From the NCBI RefSeq assembly GCF_014651075.1, contig NZ_BMWE01000010.1, positions 62,001-126,000 of the forward strand: DNA of 64,000 bases, in the 5' to 3' direction. This document shows positions 52,001-59,836 of the stretch, piece after piece (position 1 is the stretch's first letter; every line of letters starts with the position of its first letter). Both the position numbers and the translations under genes were made by a program. This stretch comes from Streptomyces djakartensis. GTDB taxonomy: Bacteria > Actinomycetota > Actinomycetes > Streptomycetales > Streptomycetaceae. The notes under the pieces are model-generated. The model worked only from the letters and a program-made list of their open reading frames with translations, had not been told where the DNA came from and did not search any database.

Positions 52001-52382
52001 ACACGTCCAGCTGGTCGGCGACCGCGCGCAGCAGGCCGGCGATCTTCTTGCCGGCGGTCTTCTCGGGGTAGCGGCCCCGCTCCAGCATCGGGGTGATGTT
52101 CTCGAGGAGGGTCGTCAGGTCCTGGACGATGGAGGCCAGCTCGTCCGGCTTCTTGCGGGTCGCGGCGGCGACCGATGGGGTCGGATCCAGGATCGCCAGG
52201 GACAGCGCCTGGTCGCCGCGCTGTCCGGCGACGACACCGAACTCCACGCGCTGACCCGGCTTGAGCGTGTCGACTCCGGCGGGCAGGACGGAGGAATGGA
52301 CGAAGACGTCACCGCCGTCGTCGCGGGAGAGAAAGCCGAAGCCCTTCTCGCTGTTGAACCACTTGACCTTGCCGGTAGGCAC
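51999..52382 (-). CDS. Cold-shock-domain protein with C-terminal extension
   Basis: A 127-residue protein. The first 65 residues are a cold-shock domain with both RNA-binding motifs (GKVKWFNSEKGFGFLSRDDG and GGDVFVHSSV). An extra 60-residue helical tail follows (ELASIVQDLTTLLENITPML, GLLRAVADQLDV), which ordinary 67-residue Streptomyces cold-shock proteins lack; its role is unknown. GTG at 52382 has GAGGAC upstream. It binds single-stranded RNA or DNA and is convergent with mqnD. Confidence 0.92.
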   Translation of the reverse strand: MPTGKVKWFNSEKGFGFLSRDDGGDVFVHSSVLPAGVDTLKPGQRVEFGVVAGQRGDQALSLAILDPTPSVAAATRKKPDELASIVQDLTTLLENITPMLERGRYPEKTAGKKIAGLLRAVADQLDV

Positions 52383-52533
52383 GTCTGTCCTCGTCCTCGT
52401 ACTCGTCGGAAAACTGCTTCTGGAAACGGCTCTTGATAGCACTCGGGCGGGTCGTACGGACCCGCCGGTACCAAGGCTAATGCTCTTGCAGCCGGTGACA
52501 AGACGTCACCCGGTTGTTCTTCGCGGTGGGAAC

Positions 52534-52539
52534 TACCCT
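52534..52539 (+). promoter_or_regulatory. Leaderless-type -10 box
   Basis: TACCCT ends six bases before the GTG at 52546, with no ribosome-binding site. Confidence 0.45.
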
Positions 52540-52545
52540 GGTCGG

Positions 52546-52788
52546 GTGCGTGACAAAACCCAAACGAATTCCGCCGCTCCCGGTGACCGCCTGGTCCGTG
52601 CCGGTGCCATCGTCTTCTTCATCGGTGCGGTGGCCACACTGGTCACGGTCGCCCCGCTGTTCCTCGGGACGACGCCCTTTCCGACGTACATGTTCGGATT
52701 GAGCATGCTCATGGCAGTCGGATTCCTGATGGCCGGTGCGGGAGTACTGCGTTCCGTCGCAGCGGGCCGGCGTCAGGCGCGCCGGTAG
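52546..52788 (+). CDS. Small two-span membrane protein
   Basis: An 80-residue protein with a short polar head (RDKTQTNSAAPGDRLVRAG), two membrane helices (AIVFFIGAVATLVTVAPLFL and FGLSMLMAVGFLMAGAGVL) and a basic tail (RRQARR). It is conserved in actinomycetes as an uncharacterised membrane protein. The start is a GTG right behind a leaderless-type promoter. The last five codons overlap the end of the convergent HAD gene. Confidence 0.8.
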   Translation: MRDKTQTNSAAPGDRLVRAGAIVFFIGAVATLVTVAPLFLGTTPFPTYMFGLSMLMAVGFLMAGAGVLRSVAAGRRQARR

Positions 52789-53381
52789 TCCGAAAACCAT
52801 CCGGGGAATTCGGTCAGGTCCGTGAGAACGACGTCCGCGCCCGCCGCGCGCAGTTCCTCCGGGGGGCAGGGGCCGGTGGCGACCGCGACGGACAGGGCGC
52901 CGGCCGTCCGGGCGCCGCGTACGTCTCCGACGTGGTCGCCGACGTAGACGCCCGCGTCGTGCTCGCGCAGCGCCTCGGCCTTCTGCTCGGCCCACAGGTC
53001 GCCGATGACCGCGTCGGGCTCGATGCCGAGGTGCGCGAGGTGCAGTTTGGCGTTGGGCTCGTACTTGGCCGTGACGACTATCGCGCGTCCGCCGGCCTCC
53101 CGGACGGCCGCTACGGCCTCCCGGGCGCCGGGCAGGGCCGGGGTCGCCGCGATGGCGATGGCGGGGTACATCTCCCGGTACACGTCGGCCACGGTCGCGA
53201 CCTCCTCGGCCGGGAACCAGTTGATCAGCTCCTCGGCCAGCGGCGGCCCGAGCCGCGTGACCGCCAGGTCGGCGTCGATGTACGTGCCCGTCCGCTCGGA
53301 GAGGGCCTGGTAGCAGGCGCGGATGCCGGGGCGGGAGTCGATGAGGGTCATGTCCAGGTCGAAGCCGACGGTGATCGCCAT
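52773..53381 (-). CDS. HAD-superfamily hydrolase
   Basis: A 202-residue HAD phosphatase of the phosphoglycolate-phosphatase-like group. Motif I is VGFDLDMTLIDSRPG with the two catalytic Asp, motif II lies in AIVVTAKYEPNAKLHL, and motif IV is VYVGDHVGDVRGART. An all-helical cap follows motif I. ATG at 53381 starts the conserved strand; an ATG three codons upstream is possible. The substrate is not predictable. The 395 bases upstream hold a tandem repeat and no gene. Confidence 0.9.
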   Translation of the reverse strand: MAITVGFDLDMTLIDSRPGIRACYQALSERTGTYIDADLAVTRLGPPLAEELINWFPAEEVATVADVYREMYPAIAIAATPALPGAREAVAAVREAGGRAIVVTAKYEPNAKLHLAHLGIEPDAVIGDLWAEQKAEALREHDAGVYVGDHVGDVRGARTAGALSVAVATGPCPPEELRAAGADVVLTDLTEFPGWFSDYRRA

Positions 53382-53403
53382 GTGGGCCATTGTGCCCGGA
53401 GCC

Positions 53404-53810
53404 GTCCCGCTCAGCCGCGTCCCGCTCAGCCGCGGGCATACGTGCCGCCAGGGGCGGCACGGGTGGGCGCAGCGGCACCCCGCACCGCCGGGCTGCCCAA
53501 CGCCCCGGGCCCAGCACCCACGCCCCGGGCTGGGACCTGCCCGCAGTACACCCGCCCGCAGCCAGGTGCCCGCCTACCTCCGGCGCTGGGAACGCCAGAG
53601 CAGGAACGTCCCGCTCAGCCGCGTCCCGCTCAGCCGCGGGCATACGTGCCGCCAGGGGCGGCACGGGTAGACGCAGCGGCACCCCGCACCGCCGGGCTGC
53701 CCAACGCCCGGGCCCAGCACCCACGCCCCGGGCTGGGATCTGCCCGCAGTACAGCCGCCCGCAGCCAGGTGCCCGCCTACCGCCGGCGCTGGGAGCGCCA
53801 GAGCAGGAAC
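53404..53810. repeat. Tandem 204-base duplication carrying the palindromic repeat and the 3' end of the next gene
   Basis: Copy 1 (53404-53607, 204 bases) and copy 2 (53608-53810, 203 bases) are almost identical. Each has a doubled GTCCCGCTCAGCCGC, the hairpin CGTGCCGCC-AGG-GGCGGCACG (53441-53461 in copy 1) and, reversed, the conserved body found at 32 kb. Each ends with the last codons of the membrane-protein gene (FLLWRSQRRR-stop on the minus strand). The region between the HAD gene and 53777 has no other gene. Confidence 0.9.
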
Positions 53811-54793
53811 AAGGCCGATGCCACCGCCGCGGCCCTCACCACCCACGGCCAGGTCTCCGCCACCGCGTCGTTCATGTGGCCCTCGGCGATGGGGGCGCCC
53901 CAGCGGCCGTCCGTCCTGCCCCAGAGCCAGAGCAGGCCGCCCGCCACGGCGAGGCCCGGCAGGATCACGACCGCCCACTTGGTCTCCGCCTGGGTGAGGC
54001 GGCGGGACGCGTACGCGATGAGCCAGCCGAGGATCAGTACGAACCAGTTGCCGAGGACCGCGCCCGCGACGAGGAGGCCCGCGGCGATCAGCAGGAGGGG
54101 GTTGCTCCAGCCCCCGGCCGGGAGGGCCGGGAGGCGGCGCCGGGCCTTGGCGGTGGCGGCCTCTTCCGTCACCTCGACCGCCTCGACCGCCTCAGCGGGA
54201 GGGGCTGGGTCCTTCGCCGGCTGCGTCTTCCGCTGCTGCGGCGGCTTCAGCAGGTCCGGCAGCTCCACGCCGCCCACGAAGCCCGGCACCTCGTCGCCCA
54301 CGCCGAACGGGCTGCTGTCCACCCGCCACCAGTCCGGCTGGACGGCACTGTCCCCGAGCTCGTGCCCGGCGGCCAGGTGCGGCGGGGCCGGGCCGTCGGA
54401 GGCGGCGGGGCGTGGTTCCCCGGCGGGTCGCTCCGGACGGGGGCGCGGCACGACGCGCCGCAACCCTCCCCGGGGGCGCTCACCGTGCTCCTGGGGTTCG
54501 CCGGGCTCACGGTCGCGCTGCGCGGGGACGGCCGTGGGGGCCTCCGACGGACCGCCGGTCCCGGTGCCGCCCGCGGCCGCCGAGACGACCTCGTCGGGGC
54601 TGCCGAGGCGGGACAGGATGCGGCGGACCGCGGCGGGCGAGTCGACGGTGACCTTGGCGCGGCGTTTGTCGATCTCGTTGCGCAGGTCCGCGACCAGACG
54701 CATGCGGGTGGCCGACGACAACTGCCGCTGCTGCGCCACGTCACCGACGCGGCTCAGATACTCGTAAACGACCTGGTCGCTCTCAATCCCCAC
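53777..54793 (-). CDS. HAAS-like membrane protein
   Basis: A 338-residue protein. The N-terminus (YEYLSRVGDVAQQRQLSSAT, then RMRLVADLRNEIDKRRAKV) looks like the helical HAAS/DUF1700-type signalling domain found beside small regulators. A long disordered Pro/Arg/Glu-rich middle (about 80-215) follows, then three to four membrane helices (LLLIAAGLLVAGAVLGNWFV, WAVVILPGLAVAGGLLWLWG) and a basic tail. GTG at 54793 has GGAGGGG five bases upstream. Its last codons are part of the tandem duplication downstream. It is divergent from the helicase-C3 gene. Confidence 0.8.
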   Translation of the reverse strand: MGIESDQVVYEYLSRVGDVAQQRQLSSATRMRLVADLRNEIDKRRAKVTVDSPAAVRRILSRLGSPDEVVSAAAGGTGTGGPSEAPTAVPAQRDREPGEPQEHGERPRGGLRRVVPRPRPERPAGEPRPAASDGPAPPHLAAGHELGDSAVQPDWWRVDSSPFGVGDEVPGFVGGVELPDLLKPPQQRKTQPAKDPAPPAEAVEAVEVTEEAATAKARRRLPALPAGGWSNPLLLIAAGLLVAGAVLGNWFVLILGWLIAYASRRLTQAETKWAVVILPGLAVAGGLLWLWGRTDGRWGAPIAEGHMNDAVAETWPWVVRAAAVASALFLLWRSQRRR

Positions 54794-54945
54794 GAAGTCC
54801 CCTCCGGGGCAGGTGCCTTGGCTGACGCCGTCGCACGACGGTACCGCGAGGACGAGCGGGTGGCCCAAACGCCGGCCAGGCCCGGCCGCACACAGCCCGC
54901 GCACCAGCGGGTCGGCCCCGGAGGCGACCCGCTAACGTTGAGCGG

Positions 54946-57582
54946 ATGAGCACCGAGGACAGGCGCCCGGCCCCCCGTTCCCTCGCGGAAGCGCTCCGCG
55001 GGCGGGACGACGCGTCGCTGGGCCGACTCCTGCGCGGTCGGCCGGATCTCATCACGCCCGTGCCGACCGACCTCACGCAGCTCGCGACCCGCGCCGGCAC
55101 CCGGGCCTCGGTCGTACGGGCCCTGGAGCGGCTGGACCGGTTCGCGCTCCAGACGGCGGAGGCCCTGGCCGTGGCGGCCGACCCGGCGACGTACGACGAG
55201 CTGCTCGGGCTCATGGCCGGGGACGAGTCCGACCCGGCTGTCGTCGCGGCCCTGCCGCACGCCCTGGACACCCTGCGCGAGCAGGCCCTGGTCTGGGGCG
55301 GCGACGACCGGCTGCGGCTGGTCCGGACGGCTCGTGAGCTGCTGGCCCCCACGCCTCAGCACCCCTCGCCGACGGGTCTTGGCCCGACGGTCCAGGAGGC
55401 CACCGCCGGGATGTCCCCCGGACGGATCCAGGAGATCGTCACCACCGCCGGGCTGCCCTCGACGCACGACTCGGTGTCCGCGGTGACCGCCCTCACCGGC
55501 CTGTTCACGGACCGGAGGCGGATGGCCGCGCTGCTCGCCGGGGCGCCCGCCGACTCCCTGGAGGTGCTGGAGCGGCTGGTGTGGGGGCCGCCGTACGGGC
55601 AGGTCACGCCCGACCCGGCGCCCCGGCTGCGGTGGCTGCTGGACCGGGGGCTGCTGCTGCCGACGGCGCCGGGGACGGTCGTGCTGCCGCGCGAGGTCGC
55701 CCTGCACCTGCGGAAAGGACTGGCGCACCGGACGCCCGAGCCGGTACCGCCGGTGGTCGAGGTCAAGGCCGCCCACCGTCCACAGGTTGTGGACAGCACC
55801 GCGGCCGGACAGGCGTACACCGCGCTCGCGACCGTCGAGGAGCTGCTGAAGGACTGGGACGAAGGCGGGCCCGCGGTGCTGCGGGCGGGTGGGCTCAGCG
55901 TGCGGGACCTGAAGCGGACCGCCGTCGCCCTGGACGTGCCCGAGCCGGTCGCCGCGTTCTGGGTGGAACTGGCGTACGCGGCCGGTCTGCTCGCCTCGGA
56001 CGGGGAGGCCGACGAGCGGTACGCGGCGACCCCGGTGTACGACGAGTGGCTGGAGCTGCCGGCCGCCGAGCGCTGGTCGCGGCTGGCCACGGCGTGGCTC
56101 GCGGCGACCCGGACGGCCGGGCTGGTGGGCGGACGGGACGCGAAGGACCGTACGTTGTCGGCGCTCGGGCCGGGTCTGGACCGTTCGGCGGCGCCCGAGG
56201 TACGGCACCGGGTGCTGGCGCTGCTGGCCGGTCTGCCGGAGGGCGCGGCGCCGGAGCCCGAGTCGGTGCTTGCCCGGCTGCGCTGGGAGCGTCCCCTGCG
56301 CGGCGACCGGCACGAGGGCGACCTGCGCACCCGGCTCGCCCGGTGGGCGCTGTCCGAGGCGGAGCTGCTGGGCGTCACGGGCAGGGGCGCGCTGTCCTCG
56401 CACGGCCGGGTGCTGCTGGGCGCGCGGGCGACGCCCACCGCCGGAAAGACGCGGGTGGCGCGGGCTCCCGGTGGCGACCGGGCGGGGACGCCGTCCGGAG
56501 ACGGCCCCTGGGCCGATACCCCGGGCGACGGCACCGCGGCACAGGCCGCCGCGCACGCACCCTCGGGCCCCGGGGACAAGCTCCCCGTCCATCACCGCGG
56601 CCACCCCGTCACCCCCCTCTCCGCCGCCGAGCAGGCCGTCGCCTCCGCCGCCGCGGCCCGGCTCCTCGCGCCCCTGCTGCCCGAACCGCTGGACCACGTC
56701 CTGCTCCAGGCCGACCTGACGGCGGTCGCGCCCGGCCCGCTGCAGAAGCACCTCGCCGACATGCTCGGGGTCGTCGCGGACGTCGAGTCCAAGGGCGGGG
56801 CCACCGTCTACCGGTTCACGCCCGGCTCGGTGCGGCGCGCGCTCGACGCCGGGCAGGCCGCCTCCGACCTGCACTCCTTCCTCGCCGCGCACTCCCGTAC
56901 GCCGGTGCCGCAGCCGCTCGCGTACCTGATCGACGACGTGGCCCGCAGGCACGGCCGGCTGCGCGTGGGCGCGGCCGGCGCGTATGTGCGCTGTGACGAC
57001 GACGCCATGCTGAGCGAGATCCTCGCCGACAAGCGGGCCGCCGCCCTGGGGCTGCGCCGGATCGCTCCGACCGTGCTGGCGGCGCAGGCCGACCCGGCGG
57101 GGCTGCTCGAAGGGCTGCGCGCGATGGGGTTCGCGCCGGCCGCCGAGTCCGCCGAGGGCGATGTGCTGATCACCCGCGCCCTCTCCCACCGCACCCCGCC
57201 CCGCACGGCGCCCGAGCCGGTGCCGGACGGTCCGCCGGTCCCGGACGACACCCTCCTCTCGGCGGCGCTGCGTGCCGTGCGGGCCGGTGACCTGGCCTCC
57301 ACCACTCCGCGCAAGCCCGGCTCGGCCCCGGCGGTGAACGGTGAGCTGCCCCGCACCGGTTCCGCCGAGACCCTCGCCACGATGCAGGCCGCCGTCCTGA
57401 CCGGCGAGGCCCTGTGGATCGGCTACGTCAACGCCGAGGGCACCGCCAGCCAGCGGGTCATCGCCCCGGTCCGCGTCGAGGGCGGCTTCGTCACCGCGTA
57501 CGACCACACCGCGGACGAGGTCCGCACGTATCCGCTGCACCGGATCACCGGGGTCGCGGAGCTGGCCGGCGACGCGGACTGA
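54946..57582 (+). CDS. Helicase-associated protein with XPB/Ssl2-like N-domain and C-terminal WYL-like domain
   Basis: An 878-residue protein. Repeated helical wing domains fill the N-terminal half (LTQLATRAGTRASVVRALER, GLSVRDLKRTAVALDVPEPV). The central Helicase_C_3/XPB-N-like segment (AAEQAVASAAAARLLAPLLP, VESKGGATVYRFTPGSVRRA) lacks Walker motifs. The last 55 residues look like a WYL domain (LWIGYVNAEGTASQRVIAPV, VTAYDHTADEVRTYPLHRI). It is not itself a motor. It lies just upstream of the XPB helicase gene in actinomycetes and probably acts with it in DNA repair or transcription; that is inference from context. Confidence 0.85.
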   Translation: MSTEDRRPAPRSLAEALRGRDDASLGRLLRGRPDLITPVPTDLTQLATRAGTRASVVRALERLDRFALQTAEALAVAADPATYDELLGLMAGDESDPAVVAALPHALDTLREQALVWGGDDRLRLVRTARELLAPTPQHPSPTGLGPTVQEATAGMSPGRIQEIVTTAGLPSTHDSVSAVTALTGLFTDRRRMAALLAGAPADSLEVLERLVWGPPYGQVTPDPAPRLRWLLDRGLLLPTAPGTVVLPREVALHLRKGLAHRTPEPVPPVVEVKAAHRPQVVDSTAAGQAYTALATVEELLKDWDEGGPAVLRAGGLSVRDLKRTAVALDVPEPVAAFWVELAYAAGLLASDGEADERYAATPVYDEWLELPAAERWSRLATAWLAATRTAGLVGGRDAKDRTLSALGPGLDRSAAPEVRHRVLALLAGLPEGAAPEPESVLARLRWERPLRGDRHEGDLRTRLARWALSEAELLGVTGRGALSSHGRVLLGARATPTAGKTRVARAPGGDRAGTPSGDGPWADTPGDGTAAQAAAHAPSGPGDKLPVHHRGHPVTPLSAAEQAVASAAAARLLAPLLPEPLDHVLLQADLTAVAPGPLQKHLADMLGVVADVESKGGATVYRFTPGSVRRALDAGQAASDLHSFLAAHSRTPVPQPLAYLIDDVARRHGRLRVGAAGAYVRCDDDAMLSEILADKRAAALGLRRIAPTVLAAQADPAGLLEGLRAMGFAPAAESAEGDVLITRALSHRTPPRTAPEPVPDGPPVPDDTLLSAALRAVRAGDLASTTPRKPGSAPAVNGELPRTGSAETLATMQAAVLTGEALWIGYVNAEGTASQRVIAPVRVEGGFVTAYDHTADEVRTYPLHRITGVAELAGDAD

Positions 57583-57721
57583 CGGCCGCCCGCCACCACC
57601 CGGAACAGATCCCGGGGCCGCGCGGATCACAGCACCCGGCGCGGACGATCAGGCACACTGGACGATTGGCCGAGTCGTTCGAACCGTCCGAGCCGTCCGG
57701 CCGTAGGAAAGGGTGCCGCGC

Positions 57722-59365
57722 GTGAATGGTCCGCTGATCGTCCAGTCCGACAAGACCCTCCTCCTGGAGGTCGACCACGAGCAGGCCGACGACTGCCGTC
57801 GGGCCATCGCCCCGTTCGCGGAGCTGGAGCGGGCGCCGGAGCACATCCACACCTACCGGGTGACCCCGCTGGGCCTGTGGAACGCCCGGGCGGCGGGTCA
57901 CGACGCCGAGCAGGTCGTGGACGCGCTGGTGCAGTACAGCCGGTATCCGGTGCCGCACGCGCTGCTCGTCGACATCGCCGAGACGATGGACCGCTACGGC
58001 CGCCTCACCCTGTCCAAGCACCCGGCGCACGGACTGGTGCTGACGACCACGGACCGTCCGGTGCTGGAGGAGGTCCTGCGGTCGAAGCGGATCGCCCCCC
58101 TGGTCGGCACCCGGATCGATCCGGACACGGTCGCCGTGCACCCCTCCGAGCGCGGGCAGATCAAGCAGACCCTGCTGAAGCTGGGCTGGCCGGCCGAGGA
58201 CCTCGCCGGGTACGTCGACGGCGAGGCCCACCCGATCGAGCTGGCCGAGGACGGCTGGGCGCTCAGGCCGTACCAGAAGCAGGCGGTGGAGAACTTCTGG
58301 CACGGCGGGTCGGGCGTCGTCGTCCTGCCCTGCGGTGCCGGGAAGACGCTGGTGGGCGCCGGGTCGATGGCCCAGGCGAAGTCGACCACGCTGATCCTGG
58401 TCACGAACACCGTCTCGGCGCGGCAGTGGAAGCACGAGCTGGTGAGGCGGACGTCGCTCACCGAGGACGAGATCGGCGAGTACAGCGGGACGCGCAAGGA
58501 GATCCGGCCCGTCACGATCGCCACCTACCAGGTGCTGACGACCAGGCGGAAGGGCGTCTACCCGCACCTGGAGCTGTTCGACTCGCGGGACTGGGGGCTG
58601 ATCGTCTACGACGAGGTGCACCTGCTTCCGGCGCCGGTCTTCAAGTTCACGGCGGACCTCCAGGCGCGGCGGCGGCTCGGCCTGACGGCCACCCTGGTCC
58701 GCGAGGACGGCCGTGAGTCGGACGTGTTCTCCCTGATCGGGCCCAAGCGGTTCGACGCGCCCTGGAAGGAGATCGAGGCGCAGGGCTACATCGCGCCCGC
58801 CGACTGCGTGGAGGTCCGGGTCAACCTGACGGACTCGGAGCGGCTCGCGTACGCCACGGCCGAGACGGAGGAGAAGTACCGCTTCTGTGCGACGACCGAC
58901 ACCAAGCGGAAGGTCACCGAGGCGATCGTCCGCCGCTTCGCCGGGCAGCAGATCCTCGTCATCGGCCAGTACATCGACCAGCTCGACGAGCTGGGTGAGC
59001 ATCTGGGCGCGCCCGTGATCAAGGGCGAGACGTCGAACGCGCAGCGGGAGAAGCTGTTCGACGCCTTCCGGGAGGGCGAGATCAGTGTGCTCGTGGTGTC
59101 CAAGGTCGCGAACTTCTCGATCGACCTGCCCGAGGCGACGGTCGCCATCCAGGTGTCCGGGACGTTCGGCTCACGCCAGGAGGAGGCCCAGCGCCTCGGC
59201 CGCGTGCTCCGCCCCAAGTCCGACGGCCACCAGGCCCACTTCTACTCCGTGGTCGCCCGGGACACCATCGACCAGGACTTCGCCGCCCACCGGCAGCGCT
59301 TCCTGGCCGAGCAGGGGTACGCGTACCGGATCATGGACGCGGACGAACTGCTGGCGGAGAGCTGA
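57722..59365 (+). CDS. DNA repair helicase XPB
   Basis: A 547-residue superfamily 2 helicase of the bacterial XPB type, a 3'-to-5' DNA translocase. Residues 1-175 form the damage-recognition-like N-domain (NGPLIVQSDKTLLLEVDHEQ). The motor has Walker A VVVLPCGAGKTLVGAG, the DEVH box IVYDEVHLLP, motif III LGLTATLVREDG, and motifs V/VI VVSKVANFSIDLPEA and QEEAQRLGRVLRPK. GTG at 57722 has AGGAAAGG upstream. It follows the helicase-C3/WYL gene after 139 bases on the same strand. Bacterial XPB function is not fully settled. Confidence 0.93.
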   Translation: MNGPLIVQSDKTLLLEVDHEQADDCRRAIAPFAELERAPEHIHTYRVTPLGLWNARAAGHDAEQVVDALVQYSRYPVPHALLVDIAETMDRYGRLTLSKHPAHGLVLTTTDRPVLEEVLRSKRIAPLVGTRIDPDTVAVHPSERGQIKQTLLKLGWPAEDLAGYVDGEAHPIELAEDGWALRPYQKQAVENFWHGGSGVVVLPCGAGKTLVGAGSMAQAKSTTLILVTNTVSARQWKHELVRRTSLTEDEIGEYSGTRKEIRPVTIATYQVLTTRRKGVYPHLELFDSRDWGLIVYDEVHLLPAPVFKFTADLQARRRLGLTATLVREDGRESDVFSLIGPKRFDAPWKEIEAQGYIAPADCVEVRVNLTDSERLAYATAETEEKYRFCATTDTKRKVTEAIVRRFAGQQILVIGQYIDQLDELGEHLGAPVIKGETSNAQREKLFDAFREGEISVLVVSKVANFSIDLPEATVAIQVSGTFGSRQEEAQRLGRVLRPKSDGHQAHFYSVVARDTIDQDFAAHRQRFLAEQGYAYRIMDADELLAES

Positions 59366-59554
59366 TCACTTGCGGCGGACCACGCCGACTTCCTCTCCGT
59401 ACTGACCGAGGATGATCACGTCGAAGGCGGCGCCCGCGAAGACCCTGACGGCACGCAGGGCATCGCCGAGGCGGTGCGGGTGGCTGCCCGTCACCGCGGT
59501 GGCGCCGGGCGGACGGCCCGGGCCCGGGGCTGGGGAAACGGTTGCTGCGCTCAT
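59366..59554 (-). CDS. Small conserved hypothetical protein, 62 residues
   Basis: A 62-residue frame from the ATG at 59554, ending right against the XPB stop on the other strand. A Pro/Gly-rich head (SAATVSPAPGPGRPPGATAV) is followed by a compact segment HRLGDALRAVRVFAGAAFDV and ILGQYGEEVGVVRRK. The tail has the look of a real folded or membrane-touching helix with charged ends. No family is recognised. Its promoter region would share the 59555-59836 interval with the HelD-like gene. Confidence 0.6.
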   Translation of the reverse strand: MSAATVSPAPGPGRPPGATAVTGSHPHRLGDALRAVRVFAGAAFDVIILGQYGEEVGVVRRK

Positions 59555-59644
59555 GTCTCCATGGTGCGTTTTCGCCCGTAAAGCCCGCGTCGGTCTCGGG
59601 ACCGAACTTTCCGACGGCCCTCGTACGCCCGCGGGGCGAGCCTT

Positions 59645-59688
59645 CCCCCTAGGGGGACGAGCGGGCAGCTAGGGGGACAAGCGGGCAG
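59645..59688. promoter_or_regulatory. Palindrome and 20-base direct repeats upstream of the HelD-like gene
   Basis: CCCCCTAGGGGG (59645-59656) is a perfect 12-base palindrome. It is embedded in two adjacent 20-base direct repeats (59649-59668 and 59669-59688; CTAGGGGGACGAGCGGGCAG with one mismatch). They lie about 40 bases upstream of a TAAGAT -10-like box at 59728-59733. Confidence 0.5.
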
Positions 59689-59836
59689 CGGCGCGAAAAC
59701 CGTTCGCGGCCGCCGCCCCCGCTCCTCTAAGATCTCCGCTCTTGCCCGCCTCCCTCGCGGAGTGCCGCCGACCGGACGGAAACCGGCCGGCTTCCCACCG
59801 CCGTCACCTCAGCAGGTATCCCTCGGAGGCACTCCC

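Noticed and set aside
53390..53800. Frames with Gly/Pro/Arg-rich products across the 53-kb tandem duplication
   Set aside because: Product of the repeated DNA; only the last codons of the membrane-protein gene are real coding sequence there.
59649..59688. Rifamycin-associated element (RAE) upstream of the HelD-like gene
   Set aside because: The repeats are direct 20-mers with a CCCCCTAGGGGG core and do not match the inverted RAE pattern as I know it.
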